A DNA stretch of 5,279 nucleotides from Balneolaceae bacterium (GTDB lineage Bacteria; Bacteroidota; Rhodothermia; Balneolales; Balneolaceae). How positions within the stretch are numbered: position 1 is the stretch's first letter; each line of letters begins with the position of its first letter. The stretch lies in NCBI GenBank assembly GCA_007123785.1, contig SLGL01000025.1, positions 1 to 5,279 of the forward strand, in the 5' to 3' direction. The notes under the pieces are model-generated. The model made no database searches. It saw nothing but the letters and a program-made list of their open reading frames with translations, and had not been told where the DNA came from. Below, in pieces: positions 1-5,279 of the stretch. A program made the translations under genes and the position numbers.

Positions 1-1449
1 AAAACAAAAGTAGCTGCAGGCGAAGCTGGAGGTATTACGCAACACGTAGGTGCTTACGAAGTGAAGACCGAATCGGATAAGGCGATAACTTTCCTTGATA
101 CACCTGGCCACGAAGCATTTACTGCAATGAGAAGCCGGGGTGCTCAGGCTACCGATATTGTGATTCTGGTTGTTGCGGCCGATGACTCGGTGATGCCGCA
201 GACTATAGAAGCAATTAACCACGCAAAAGCGGCTGATGTGCCTATTGTTGTAGCCATTAATAAAATGGATAAAGCAGGAGCGAATGCGAACAAGATCAAA
301 CAACAGCTTTCCGAGCATGGGGTAATTGTTGAAGAGTTTGGCGGTACCAACCAGGTGGCCGAAGTTTCTGCCCATACAGGAAAGGGAATTGATGAACTGC
401 TCGATAAAGTTTTGATTGAAGCAGAACTGATGGAGCTAAAAGCGAACCCAGACAGGCTTGCGCAGGCAATCGTGCTTGAATCTCGCATAGATAAAGGGAA
501 AGGAACAGTGGCAAATGTTCTTGTACAGAACGGTACTTTGAAAATTGGCGATCCATTTGTGGCCGGATCTGTTTTCGGACGGGTTCGGGCTATGGAAAAT
601 GAACATGGCCACAGACTTGAAGAGGCAGGACCATCGCACCCGGTTCAGCTAACCGGTTTTACAAACACTCCCCAGGCCGGCGATAAACTGATTGTTGCCC
701 AGGATGAGAAAACTGCAAAAGATATTGCCAACCAGCGCCAGCAAATCCGCAGAGAACAGTCATTGCGTAAAGTGAAACATCTTACTCTGGATGATCTTTC
801 CAGGCGAATGGCTCTTGGCGAAGTTTCCGAGCTGAATATCATTATTAAAGCCGATGTGGACGGTTCGATTGAAGCACTCTCCGGCGCTTTGCAAAAGCTC
901 AGTACGGAGGAAGTATCTGTAAGAATAATTCATACCGGATCGGGTGCTATTACTGAATCCGATGTTCTTCTTGCTTCTGCTTCTGATGCTATTATAATCG
1001 GTTTCCAGGTGCGCCCAACATCCAATGCACGTAAACTTGCTGAAAATGAAAGTATTGATATACGTCTGTTTAGCGTGATTTATGATGCTGTAGATGAAGT
1101 TCACGATGCACTTGAAGGCTTGCTCAGTCCGGAAATCAGAGAAGAGATGAAGGGGCTTGTAACGGTTCGCGAAGTATTCAGAATCTCAAAAGTTGGAACT
1201 ATTGCAGGATGTTATGTTACCGAGGGTAGAATCAACCGCAATAATCCTATCCGCATTATCCGTGATGGTGTGGTGATTTATGAGGGTGAAGTCGATTCTC
1301 TGAAACGCTTTAAGGACGATGTGAAAGAAGTGCAATCGGGCTACGAATGCGGAATCAGTGTGGTGAATTTCAACGATATTAAAGTAGGTGATGAATTTGA
1401 AAGTTACGAGGTGGTAGAACAGAAGAGAAAACTCGAAGACGCCAAATAA
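1..1449 (+). CDS. infB: Translation initiation factor IF-2, 3' part (5' end outside window)
   Basis: This gene encodes the GTPase that places initiator fMet-tRNA on the 30S subunit and promotes 50S joining. The reading frame is open from base 1 to the TAA at 1447-1449, so 482 residues of a larger protein are visible. The N-terminal extension and the P-loop (GHVDHGKT type) lie upstream. The visible part opens in switch I (VAAGEAGGITQH, window residues 4-15). The G3 motif DTPGHE is at 33-38, G4 NKMDK at 87-91 and G5 SAHTGKG at 123-129. The beta-barrel domain II follows at about 149-230, a helical linker to about 275, domain III at about 276-375 and the fMet-tRNA-binding C2 domain at about 385-478. 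C2 has the usual SKVGTIAGC (396-404), LKRFKDD (434-440) and YECG (448-451) segments. The first possible start inside the window (GTG at 61) is internal to the G domain and is not the real start. The family assignment is certain. The gene is followed by rbfA, as in many bacteria. Confidence 0.98.
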   Translation, partial: KTKVAAGEAGGITQHVGAYEVKTESDKAITFLDTPGHEAFTAMRSRGAQATDIVILVVAADDSVMPQTIEAINHAKAADVPIVVAINKMDKAGANANKIKQQLSEHGVIVEEFGGTNQVAEVSAHTGKGIDELLDKVLIEAELMELKANPDRLAQAIVLESRIDKGKGTVANVLVQNGTLKIGDPFVAGSVFGRVRAMENEHGHRLEEAGPSHPVQLTGFTNTPQAGDKLIVAQDEKTAKDIANQRQQIRREQSLRKVKHLTLDDLSRRMALGEVSELNIIIKADVDGSIEALSGALQKLSTEEVSVRIIHTGSGAITESDVLLASASDAIIIGFQVRPTSNARKLAENESIDIRLFSVIYDAVDEVHDALEGLLSPEIREEMKGLVTVREVFRISKVGTIAGCYVTEGRINRNNPIRIIRDGVVIYEGEVDSLKRFKDDVKEVQSGYECGISVVNFNDIKVGDEFESYEVVEQKRKLEDAK

Positions 1450-1451
1450 TT

Positions 1452-1497
1452 AGCGCAGAATCCGACATTTTATTCCATGCGGCATACATTCTGGGCT
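1452..1497 (+). other. Imperfect inverted repeat in the infB-rbfA spacer
   Basis: The 95-nt spacer between infB and rbfA has no coding potential that I can support. The arms AGC-G-CAGAAT (1452-1461) and ATTCTG-G-GCT (1488-1497) are complementary apart from one G/G mismatch, which gives 6 + 3 base pairs around a 26-nt loop. The loop contains a short ATGC/GCAT palindrome (1477-1485). No T-tract follows, so this is not an intrinsic terminator. It could be an mRNA processing or stabilising hairpin, or chance. I see no convincing promoter in the spacer. Confidence 0.25.
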
Positions 1498-1544
1498 AAA
1501 TCCATCACAACTGCTAAACGCATAACTCAATAGAGTTCTTTATT

Positions 1545-1934
1545 ATGGGTATTCGAACAGAAAAACTTGCCTCTGTTATTAAAAGAGATATAGGTGAAAT
1601 TCTTCAGAGAAATTATCAGCCGTCCGGAGCTTTCATTACTGTAACACAGGTGCGGGTAACCGACGATCTTTCCATTGCCAAAGTATATCTGAGTGTTTTT
1701 TCACCCGGACGTGAAACGGAGCCTATATACAAGTACATTGATGATCACCAGGATGAGATACGGTATCGGCTTGCATCAAAAATTAAAAATCAGGTTAGAA
1801 GAATTCCTGAACTGCTTTTTTTTCAGGACGATACAGCTGAATATGTAAATAAAATAGAGAACCTTTTTTCGAAAGTAAGGGAAGAGGAGTCCGGGTCGGA
1901 ATCATCAGATGAGGATGGTTCAGATAAATACTGA
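1545..1934 (+). CDS. rbfA: 30S ribosome-binding factor RbfA
   Basis: RbfA is a small cytoplasmic KH-fold protein that binds the immature 30S subunit near the 5' end of 16S rRNA and helps late maturation, notably in the cold. The 129-residue product has the usual family length. The family pattern is clear: an N-terminal helix with TEKLASVIKRDIGEIL (residues 5-20), the strand VTQVRVTDDLSIAKVYLSVF (about 33-52), the segment IRYRLASKIKNQVRRIPELLFFQDD (about 66-90), then a last helix. The C-terminal tail is highly acidic and Ser-rich (EEESGSESSDEDGSDKY), probably disordered. The ATG at 1545 is chosen because the N-terminal motif begins directly after it. No Shine-Dalgarno sequence precedes it. The gene lies 95 nt after infB and 24 nt before truB, which fits a shared transcript. 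The function is inferred from the family; the sequence match is strong. Confidence 0.95.
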   Translation: MGIRTEKLASVIKRDIGEILQRNYQPSGAFITVTQVRVTDDLSIAKVYLSVFSPGRETEPIYKYIDDHQDEIRYRLASKIKNQVRRIPELLFFQDDTAEYVNKIENLFSKVREEESGSESSDEDGSDKY

Positions 1935-1958
1935 ATATCCGTAAGAATTTATAGGCTG

Positions 1959-2708
1959 ATGACAGACCCAATTGAATCGTTGAACCTCCTGCCTGTAATC
2001 GACAAGCAATCGGGGTTGCCGCCAAATGAGACAATTTATCAAACGGGATGTGCAATTCTTGTTGATAAACCTCTGAAATGGACAAGTTTTGATGTGGTTA
2101 AATATATCCGAAGCCGGATCCCTTCTAAAAAAGTGGGACATGCCGGAACACTCGACCCACTTGCAACCGGCCTGTTGATCCTCTGCGCAGGGCGTGCGAC
2201 CAAAAAAATTTCTAAATTTCAGGATCTGCACAAAACCTATGAGGCAAAAATCCGCTTTGGAGCATCCACGCCAAGTTTTGATGCAGAAACCGAACCGGAT
2301 CAAACCGGAAAATGGAAGCATATTAACCAAGAAGAAATTGAGCGTGTGGTTGATGAGAAGTTTTCCGGAACAATTCTGCAGGTACCACCTCTTTACTCGG
2401 CGAAACGTGTTGGCGGCAAAAGGCTTTACAATTATGCCAGAAAAGGTGAAGAAGTAAAAGTAGACCCGAGAGAGGTAACCATTCACCAGGTGAAAATTCT
2501 TGATGTTTCACTGCCATACATAACTGCCGAAATAAAATGCGGAAAGGGTACTTATATCCGCTCATTTGCACACGATTTGGGCAAGGCACTGGGGAGCCTG
2601 GCACATTTAACCGGCCTGAGACGGACTGAAACGGGCCCTTTTCATGTTAATAGTGCCATAACAACCGAGGAATTTCATCAACTTATAAAAGGAAACAAAG
2701 ATGGCTGA
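1959..2708 (+). CDS. truB: tRNA pseudouridine(55) synthase TruB
   Basis: TruB isomerises U55 in the T-loop of most tRNAs to pseudouridine and also acts as a tRNA folding chaperone. The product has 249 residues. The conserved core starts at about residue 31 with AILVDKP. The catalytic motif GHAGTLDPLATG is at 60-71, and D66 is the expected nucleophilic aspartate. Other family segments are KTYEAKIRFG, PPLYSAKRVGGKRLY, and near the C-terminus GTYIRSFAHDLG with LRRTETGPF. The protein ends soon after that segment, so it lacks the C-terminal PUA domain of the longer E. coli enzyme. About 30 residues precede the core, more than the short leader common in the family. The only upstream ATG that fits is at 1959. 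In-frame TTG codons at residues 8 and 20 are alternative starts but have no better signals. The stop codon overlaps the start of ribF, which suggests translational coupling. Confidence 0.96.
   Translation: MTDPIESLNLLPVIDKQSGLPPNETIYQTGCAILVDKPLKWTSFDVVKYIRSRIPSKKVGHAGTLDPLATGLLILCAGRATKKISKFQDLHKTYEAKIRFGASTPSFDAETEPDQTGKWKHINQEEIERVVDEKFSGTILQVPPLYSAKRVGGKRLYNYARKGEEVKVDPREVTIHQVKILDVSLPYITAEIKCGKGTYIRSFAHDLGKALGSLAHLTGLRRTETGPFHVNSAITTEEFHQLIKGNKDG
2687..2693 (+). promoter_or_regulatory. Shine-Dalgarno-like site for ribF
   Basis: The sequence AAAAGGA lies inside the end of truB, with AGGA at 2690-2693 leaving 7 nt to the ribF ATG at 2701. This is the only start in the window with a reasonable Shine-Dalgarno-like match. 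It supports the ATG at 2701 and therefore the 8-nt truB/ribF overlap. In an AT-rich genome from a group that mostly does not use such sites, the match could be accidental. Confidence 0.4.
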
Positions 2709-3663
2709 TATTGTTATTCTGAAGGATGTTAAAAGGAAACAGAACACCGTGCTGACTGTGGGTACCTTTGACGGAGTGCATGCAGGCCATAAAGTGCTGA
2801 TAAATATTGTACTGAGAATTGCAAAAGAGAAAAACGCAAGGAGCGTAATTGTGACTTTTGATCCGCATCCTCGTGAAATAATTAATCCAGGTAAAGCAGG
2901 TATTAAATTGCTTAGTTCGCTTGAGGAAAGAAGTGAAATACTGGCTGATCTGGGTATTGATGAGATGGTGGTTATCCCTTTTGACCGGGATTTTTCCCTG
3001 CTCTCATCAGAAGAGTTTGTGAAACAGGTTGTATGGGAAAAAATAGGAGTTTGCGATTTTGTGATCGGTTACGATCATCAGTTTGGCCGCAATCGAGAAG
3101 GAACTATAGAAACCGTGCAGAAACTTGGAAGAGAGCTCGGATTTTCTTCGCTTGTTGTATCGAAGCAGGAGGTAGGTGATAAAACAGTGAGCAGTACGGC
3201 TATTCGAAATGCCATTCAGCGTGACGGCGACATGGAACAAGCCGCAATTTTTTTGGAACGTCACTACCTGCTCAATGGAACAGTGATTCATGGTGACAAA
3301 CGTGGCAAAAAAATTGGTTATCCCACTGCAAACATTCAGCCTGATAACCAAAAAAAAATTATCCCGAAAAAAGGTGTTTATGCCGTTTGGGTGAGGGTAA
3401 GTGGGGAGTATTACGGCGGAATGATGAATATTGGTAACCGCCCAACCTTTGAAGGGGACGAAAACCGCATGGAAGTGCATCTGTTTGATTTTGATAGAGA
3501 TATTTATGGAAAAGATGTACAGGTTCAGTTTGTGAGCCGGCTGAGGGATGAAAAATCATTTTCCGGAATAGATCAGCTCACAGAGCAGCTCAGGCGGGAT
3601 GAAGAGAAAGCGCGGGATGTTCTAAACAACCGTCCTGCCAATATTGCAAAAAACTCTAAATAA
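2701..3663 (+). CDS. ribF: Bifunctional riboflavin kinase / FAD synthetase RibF
   Basis: RibF phosphorylates riboflavin to FMN and then adenylates FMN to FAD in the cytoplasm, supplying flavin cofactors. At 320 residues it has the normal length of the two-domain bacterial enzyme. The N-terminal nucleotidyltransferase domain shows GTFDGVHAGH (21-30), TFDPHP (52-57), GYDHQFGRNREG (123-134) and SSTAIR (164-169). The C-terminal riboflavin kinase domain shows GDKRGKKIGYPTAN (198-211), in which T209 and N211 are the expected Mg-nucleotide ligands, then GVYAVWV (225-231), NIGNRPTF (243-250) and EVHLFDF (258-264) with E258 as the likely catalytic base, followed by DIYG. All key motifs of both activities are present. 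The start overlaps truB by 8 nt, and rpsO follows after 55 nt. A run of nine A (3350-3358) lies in the kinase domain. RibF has no direct role in translation but is often found in this cluster. Confidence 0.97.
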   Translation: MADIVILKDVKRKQNTVLTVGTFDGVHAGHKVLINIVLRIAKEKNARSVIVTFDPHPREIINPGKAGIKLLSSLEERSEILADLGIDEMVVIPFDRDFSLLSSEEFVKQVVWEKIGVCDFVIGYDHQFGRNREGTIETVQKLGRELGFSSLVVSKQEVGDKTVSSTAIRNAIQRDGDMEQAAIFLERHYLLNGTVIHGDKRGKKIGYPTANIQPDNQKKIIPKKGVYAVWVRVSGEYYGGMMNIGNRPTFEGDENRMEVHLFDFDRDIYGKDVQVQFVSRLRDEKSFSGIDQLTEQLRRDEEKARDVLNNRPANIAKNSK

Positions 3664-3668
3664 GTGTA

Positions 3669-3685
3669 TTTTAGCTTGCTATAAA
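3669..3685 (+). other. Possible small hairpin in the rpsO leader
   Basis: TTTTAG (3669-3674) can pair with CTA-(T bulge)-AAA (3679-3685) around the loop CTTG (3675-3678). In RNA this is a CUUG tetraloop closed by a G-C pair, a known stable loop type. The rest of the stem is A-U only with one bulged U, so stability is doubtful. It sits 33 nt upstream of the rpsO start, where S15 autoregulatory structures occur in other bacteria. I cannot match it to a known S15-binding fold. The remainder of the 55-nt spacer is AT-rich and otherwise featureless. Confidence 0.25.
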
Positions 3686-3718
3686 AGTTTAAAAAGTCAG
3701 AATATTTATTAATTTGAA

Positions 3719-3988
3719 ATGAGCATAACAAAAGAACAAAAACAAGAACTTATTGAAAAGTACGGCGGCTCCGGTGAGAACTCAGGCTCCGTTGAAGCAC
3801 AGATCGCTATACTAACGGCCCGGATTAACGATTTGACCGGCCATTTGGGTGATAATAAGAAAGATCACTCATCACGTCGGGAGCTTTTGAAAATGGTAGG
3901 TAAACGAAGACGACTTCTAAACTACCTCAGAGATAATGATATTGTAAAATACCGGGAACTGATTAAGGATCTTGGTATCAGAAAATAA
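3719..3988 (+). CDS. rpsO: Small ribosomal subunit protein S15 (uS15)
   Basis: S15 is a primary binding protein of the 30S platform. It binds the 16S rRNA three-way junction around helices 20-22 and contacts the 50S subunit in an intersubunit bridge. The product has 89 residues, the usual family length. The pattern is typical: an N-terminal helix (KEQKQELIEKYG), GSVEAQIAILTARINDLTGHL (23-43), the rRNA-binding turn KKDHSSRRELL (47-57), VGKRRRLLNYL and the C-terminal LGIRK. H42, D49 and S52 correspond to the E. coli rRNA-contacting H41, D48 and S51. The ATG at 3719 is fixed by an in-frame TAA at 3710-3712. There is no Shine-Dalgarno sequence; the bases before the start are A/T only apart from one G. 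A strong terminator begins 12 nt after the stop, so rpsO is likely the last efficiently transcribed gene of the upstream unit. Confidence 0.98.
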   Translation: MSITKEQKQELIEKYGGSGENSGSVEAQIAILTARINDLTGHLGDNKKDHSSRRELLKMVGKRRRLLNYLRDNDIVKYRELIKDLGIRK

Positions 3989-4000
3989 GCATTTCCTTTT

Positions 4001-4030
4001 GGCACGTAGTTAATTACGTGCCTTTTTTTT
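4001..4030 (+). terminator. Rho-independent terminator after rpsO
   Basis: A perfect 8-bp stem, GGCACGTA (4001-4008) with TACGTGCC (4015-4022), encloses a 6-nt loop (GTTAAT). It is followed at once by eight T residues (4023-4030). The lower stem is GC-rich and there are no mismatches, which is a textbook intrinsic terminator. No matching A-tract lies on the 5' side, so it should act on the + strand only. It begins 12 nt after the rpsO stop codon and separates rpsO from pnp, so pnp needs read-through or its own promoter. Confidence 0.93.
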
Positions 4031-4034
4031 ATCC

Positions 4035-4067
4035 GAAACATCCATCATGCTAATCACCGGATGTTTC
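4035..4067 (+). promoter_or_regulatory. Perfect 9-bp stem-loop in the pnp leader
   Basis: GAAACATCC (4035-4043) and GGATGTTTC (4059-4067) are exact reverse complements separated by 15 nt. The structure starts 5 nt after the T-tract of the preceding terminator and ends 51 nt before the pnp start. It has no T-tract on either side, so it is not itself an intrinsic terminator. In E. coli the pnp leader forms a stem-loop that RNase III cuts, after which PNPase represses its own mRNA. A similar role here is inference from position only. It could equally be a protein-binding palindrome or an RNA-end stabiliser. Confidence 0.5.
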
Positions 4068-4080
4068 AAAAGCAATAATT

Positions 4081-4110
4081 AGAAGACACAAGCAGACAAA
4101 AGAAGACAGA
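4081..4110 (+). repeat. Three tandem imperfect decamers upstream of pnp
   Basis: Three consecutive 10-nt units, AGAAGACACA, AGCAGACAAA and AGAAGACAGA, share the pattern AGMAGACANA (M = A or C). The array is purine-rich, lacks T entirely and ends 8 nt before the pnp ATG. It is predicted to be unstructured in RNA and would be close to the initiating ribosome. It may serve as a translation enhancer in place of a Shine-Dalgarno site, or as a binding site for a single-strand RNA-binding protein such as S1 or PNPase. The repetition is visible; the role is inference. Confidence 0.55.
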
Positions 4111-4118
4111 TAATATTT

Positions 4119-5279
4119 ATGAAAGAAGATTTTAGAAGTGTAGAATTTGCACCCGGTAAAACCATTTCAGTTGAAACAGGCCGTCTGGCCAAATTAGCCG
4201 ATGGTGCAGTGATGGTACGAATGGGTGATACAATGGTACTTTGCACAGTAGTAAGTGCAAAAGAAGCAAAACCGGGCCAGGATTTTTTCCCGATGGTTGT
4301 TGATTTGAGAGAAAGTTTTACGGCTGCCGGTAAGTTTCCCGGCGGTTTTATGAAAAGAGAAGGCCGTCCATCTGATGGAGAAACTCTTGCCAGCCGGTTG
4401 ATTGACCGCAGTTTACGCCCCCTTTTCCCGCAGGGATATTATAATGAGACACAATTTATTTGCCAGGTTTATTCCTCAGACGGGCAGCATGAAGCGGATG
4501 TCCTGGGTGCTTTTGGCGCCTCGGCAGCAACACACATATCTGATATTCCCTTCGATGGACCGATGTCTCAGGTAAAAGTTGGACGCATTGACGGCGAGTT
4601 TGTGATTAATCCAACAATAGATGAGCTTGAAAAAAGCGATATTGATATCATTGTTGCAGGTACAGCCGACAGCGTGATCATGATTGAAGGTGAGATGAAA
4701 GAGATCAGTGAGAAAGAGGTACTTGAGGCCGTAAAGGAAGGCCATAAAGCCATTGCAAAGCTTTGTGAATTCCAGGAAGAACTCAGAAAAGAGTTTGGTG
4801 TTGAAAAAAGAGAATTTACCCCTGTTGAAAAAAATTCCGATCTGGAAGACAAAGTTTCTGCACAGGCAGGAAGCCGACTGGATGAAATACTTAGCCAGGG
4901 GCTCAGTAAAGAAGAGTTTGGCAGTGCAACAAGCGAATTGAAGAAAGAAATCATCGAAACGATTACCGAAGAAGAAGGCTACGAAGAAGCCAGTGGCGAG
5001 ATCGCTTCCATATTCGGTAATATGGTGAAGGATGCTGTCCGAAATAATATTCTGAAAAATAAAAAACGTATCGATGGTCGATCTCCGGAAGATATCCGTG
5101 ACATCTGGACTCAAGTCGGATATCTGCCAAGAGCACACGGTTCAGCAATTTTTTCAAGGGGTGAAACTCAGGCACTTGTTTCCGTTGCGCTTGGTACAAA
5201 ACGCGATGCACAGAGTATTGACACTCTCTTTTATGAAGAAGATCAAACGTTTATGCTTCATTACAACTTCCCTCCGTAT
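4119..5279 (+). CDS. pnp: Polyribonucleotide nucleotidyltransferase (PNPase), 5' part (3' end outside window)
   Basis: PNPase is a trimeric phosphorolytic 3'-5' exoribonuclease that also works in reverse to add tails, and it takes part in mRNA turnover. The first 387 codons are present and the frame is open to the window edge. The first RNase PH-like core runs to about residue 215, with AKPGQDFFPM (50-59), FMKREGRPSDGE (77-88, the RNA-contacting loop) and LIDRSLRPLFP (94-104). A helical, Glu/Lys-rich linker domain follows to about 305. The second, catalytic core begins near RIDGR (317-321) and shows HGSAIFSRGETQAL (340-353) and HYNFPPY (381-387). The remaining catalytic core and the C-terminal KH and S1 domains must lie downstream. 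The ATG at 4119 is fixed by an in-frame TAG at 4080-4082 with no other start codon between. No Shine-Dalgarno sequence is seen. A terminator, a stem-loop and a decamer array lie in the leader, so separate regulation from rpsO is likely. Confidence 0.98.
   Translation, partial: MKEDFRSVEFAPGKTISVETGRLAKLADGAVMVRMGDTMVLCTVVSAKEAKPGQDFFPMVVDLRESFTAAGKFPGGFMKREGRPSDGETLASRLIDRSLRPLFPQGYYNETQFICQVYSSDGQHEADVLGAFGASAATHISDIPFDGPMSQVKVGRIDGEFVINPTIDELEKSDIDIIVAGTADSVIMIEGEMKEISEKEVLEAVKEGHKAIAKLCEFQEELRKEFGVEKREFTPVEKNSDLEDKVSAQAGSRLDEILSQGLSKEEFGSATSELKKEIIETITEEEGYEEASGEIASIFGNMVKDAVRNNILKNKKRIDGRSPEDIRDIWTQVGYLPRAHGSAIFSRGETQALVSVALGTKRDAQSIDTLFYEEDQTFMLHYNFPPY

Noticed and set aside
61..63. GTG as the start of infB
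   Set aside because: The frame is open upstream and encodes the conserved switch I segment before this codon, so GTG is an internal Val codon.
1920..2486. Long open frame on the - strand opposite truB (188 codons)
   Set aside because: It is antisense to clear TruB motifs, with no recognisable domain and atypical composition.
3680..3685. TATAAA as a possible -10 box for an rpsO promoter
   Set aside because: No -35-like hexamer lies at 16-18 nt upstream; the nearest TTG-type sequence (3644-3649) is 30 nt away. The region is AT-rich, so such hexamers are expected by chance.
3701..3709. AATATTTAT shared by the rpsO leader (3701-3709) and the pnp start region (4112-4120)
   Set aside because: It is a 9-mer made only of A and T in two AT-rich spacers, and its position relative to the start codon differs between them. 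Coincidence is likely.
4035..4067. Second intrinsic terminator after rpsO
   Set aside because: The stem is perfect but is followed by AAAAGC rather than a T-tract, and there is no T-tract on the opposite strand either.
4476..5138. Long open frame on the - strand opposite pnp (220 codons)
   Set aside because: Its translation is rich in Phe and Cys and resembles no family I know. It lies fully antisense to well-conserved PNPase motifs, so it is a shadow frame.
1..5279. A new multi-gene system hidden in the cluster
   Set aside because: All six genes are recognisable housekeeping genes in a widely conserved order, and no unexplained coding space larger than 130 nt remains.

Overview
The window is a stretch of a bacterial chromosome carrying the conserved translation and RNA-metabolism cluster infB - rbfA - truB - ribF - rpsO - pnp, all on the + strand. 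infB enters from the left edge without its 5' part, and pnp runs off the right edge without its 3' part. The four genes between them are complete and look intact. I see no mobile element, CRISPR array, tRNA, rRNA or defence gene.

The organism is probably from the Bacteroidota/Balneolota/Rhodothermota side of the FCB group. The base composition is moderately AT-rich. Most starts lack a Shine-Dalgarno sequence and have A/T-rich sequence directly upstream, as is usual in that group. The TruB N-terminal core reads VDKPLKWTSFDVV, a form I associate with these phyla. S15 keeps the general bacterial KDHSSRR-type segment rather than the diverged form of classical Bacteroidia, which is why I lean to Balneolota or Rhodothermota. 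This placement is inference from remembered family patterns, not from a search.

Layout: 1-1449 is the C-terminal part of IF2. 1450-1544 is a spacer with a weak inverted repeat. 1545-1934 is rbfA. A 24-nt gap leads to truB (1959-2708), whose end overlaps the start of ribF (2701-3663) by 8 nt. A 55-nt AT-rich spacer with a small possible hairpin precedes rpsO (3719-3988). The 130-nt rpsO-pnp spacer is the richest non-coding region. It holds a strong intrinsic terminator (4001-4030), a second perfect 9-bp stem-loop without a T-tract (4035-4067) and three tandem purine-rich decamers (4081-4110), followed by the pnp start at 4119.

The genes share a theme. IF2 brings initiator tRNA to the 30S subunit, RbfA matures the 30S subunit, TruB modifies and folds tRNA, S15 nucleates the 30S platform, and PNPase degrades RNA. 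RibF makes FMN and FAD and is a frequent passenger in this cluster. The order rpsO - terminator - structured leader - pnp resembles E. coli, where pnp is autoregulated through its leader. That makes the spacer the best place to look for regulation. I find no previously undescribed multi-gene system; the notable observations are all cis-acting candidates.
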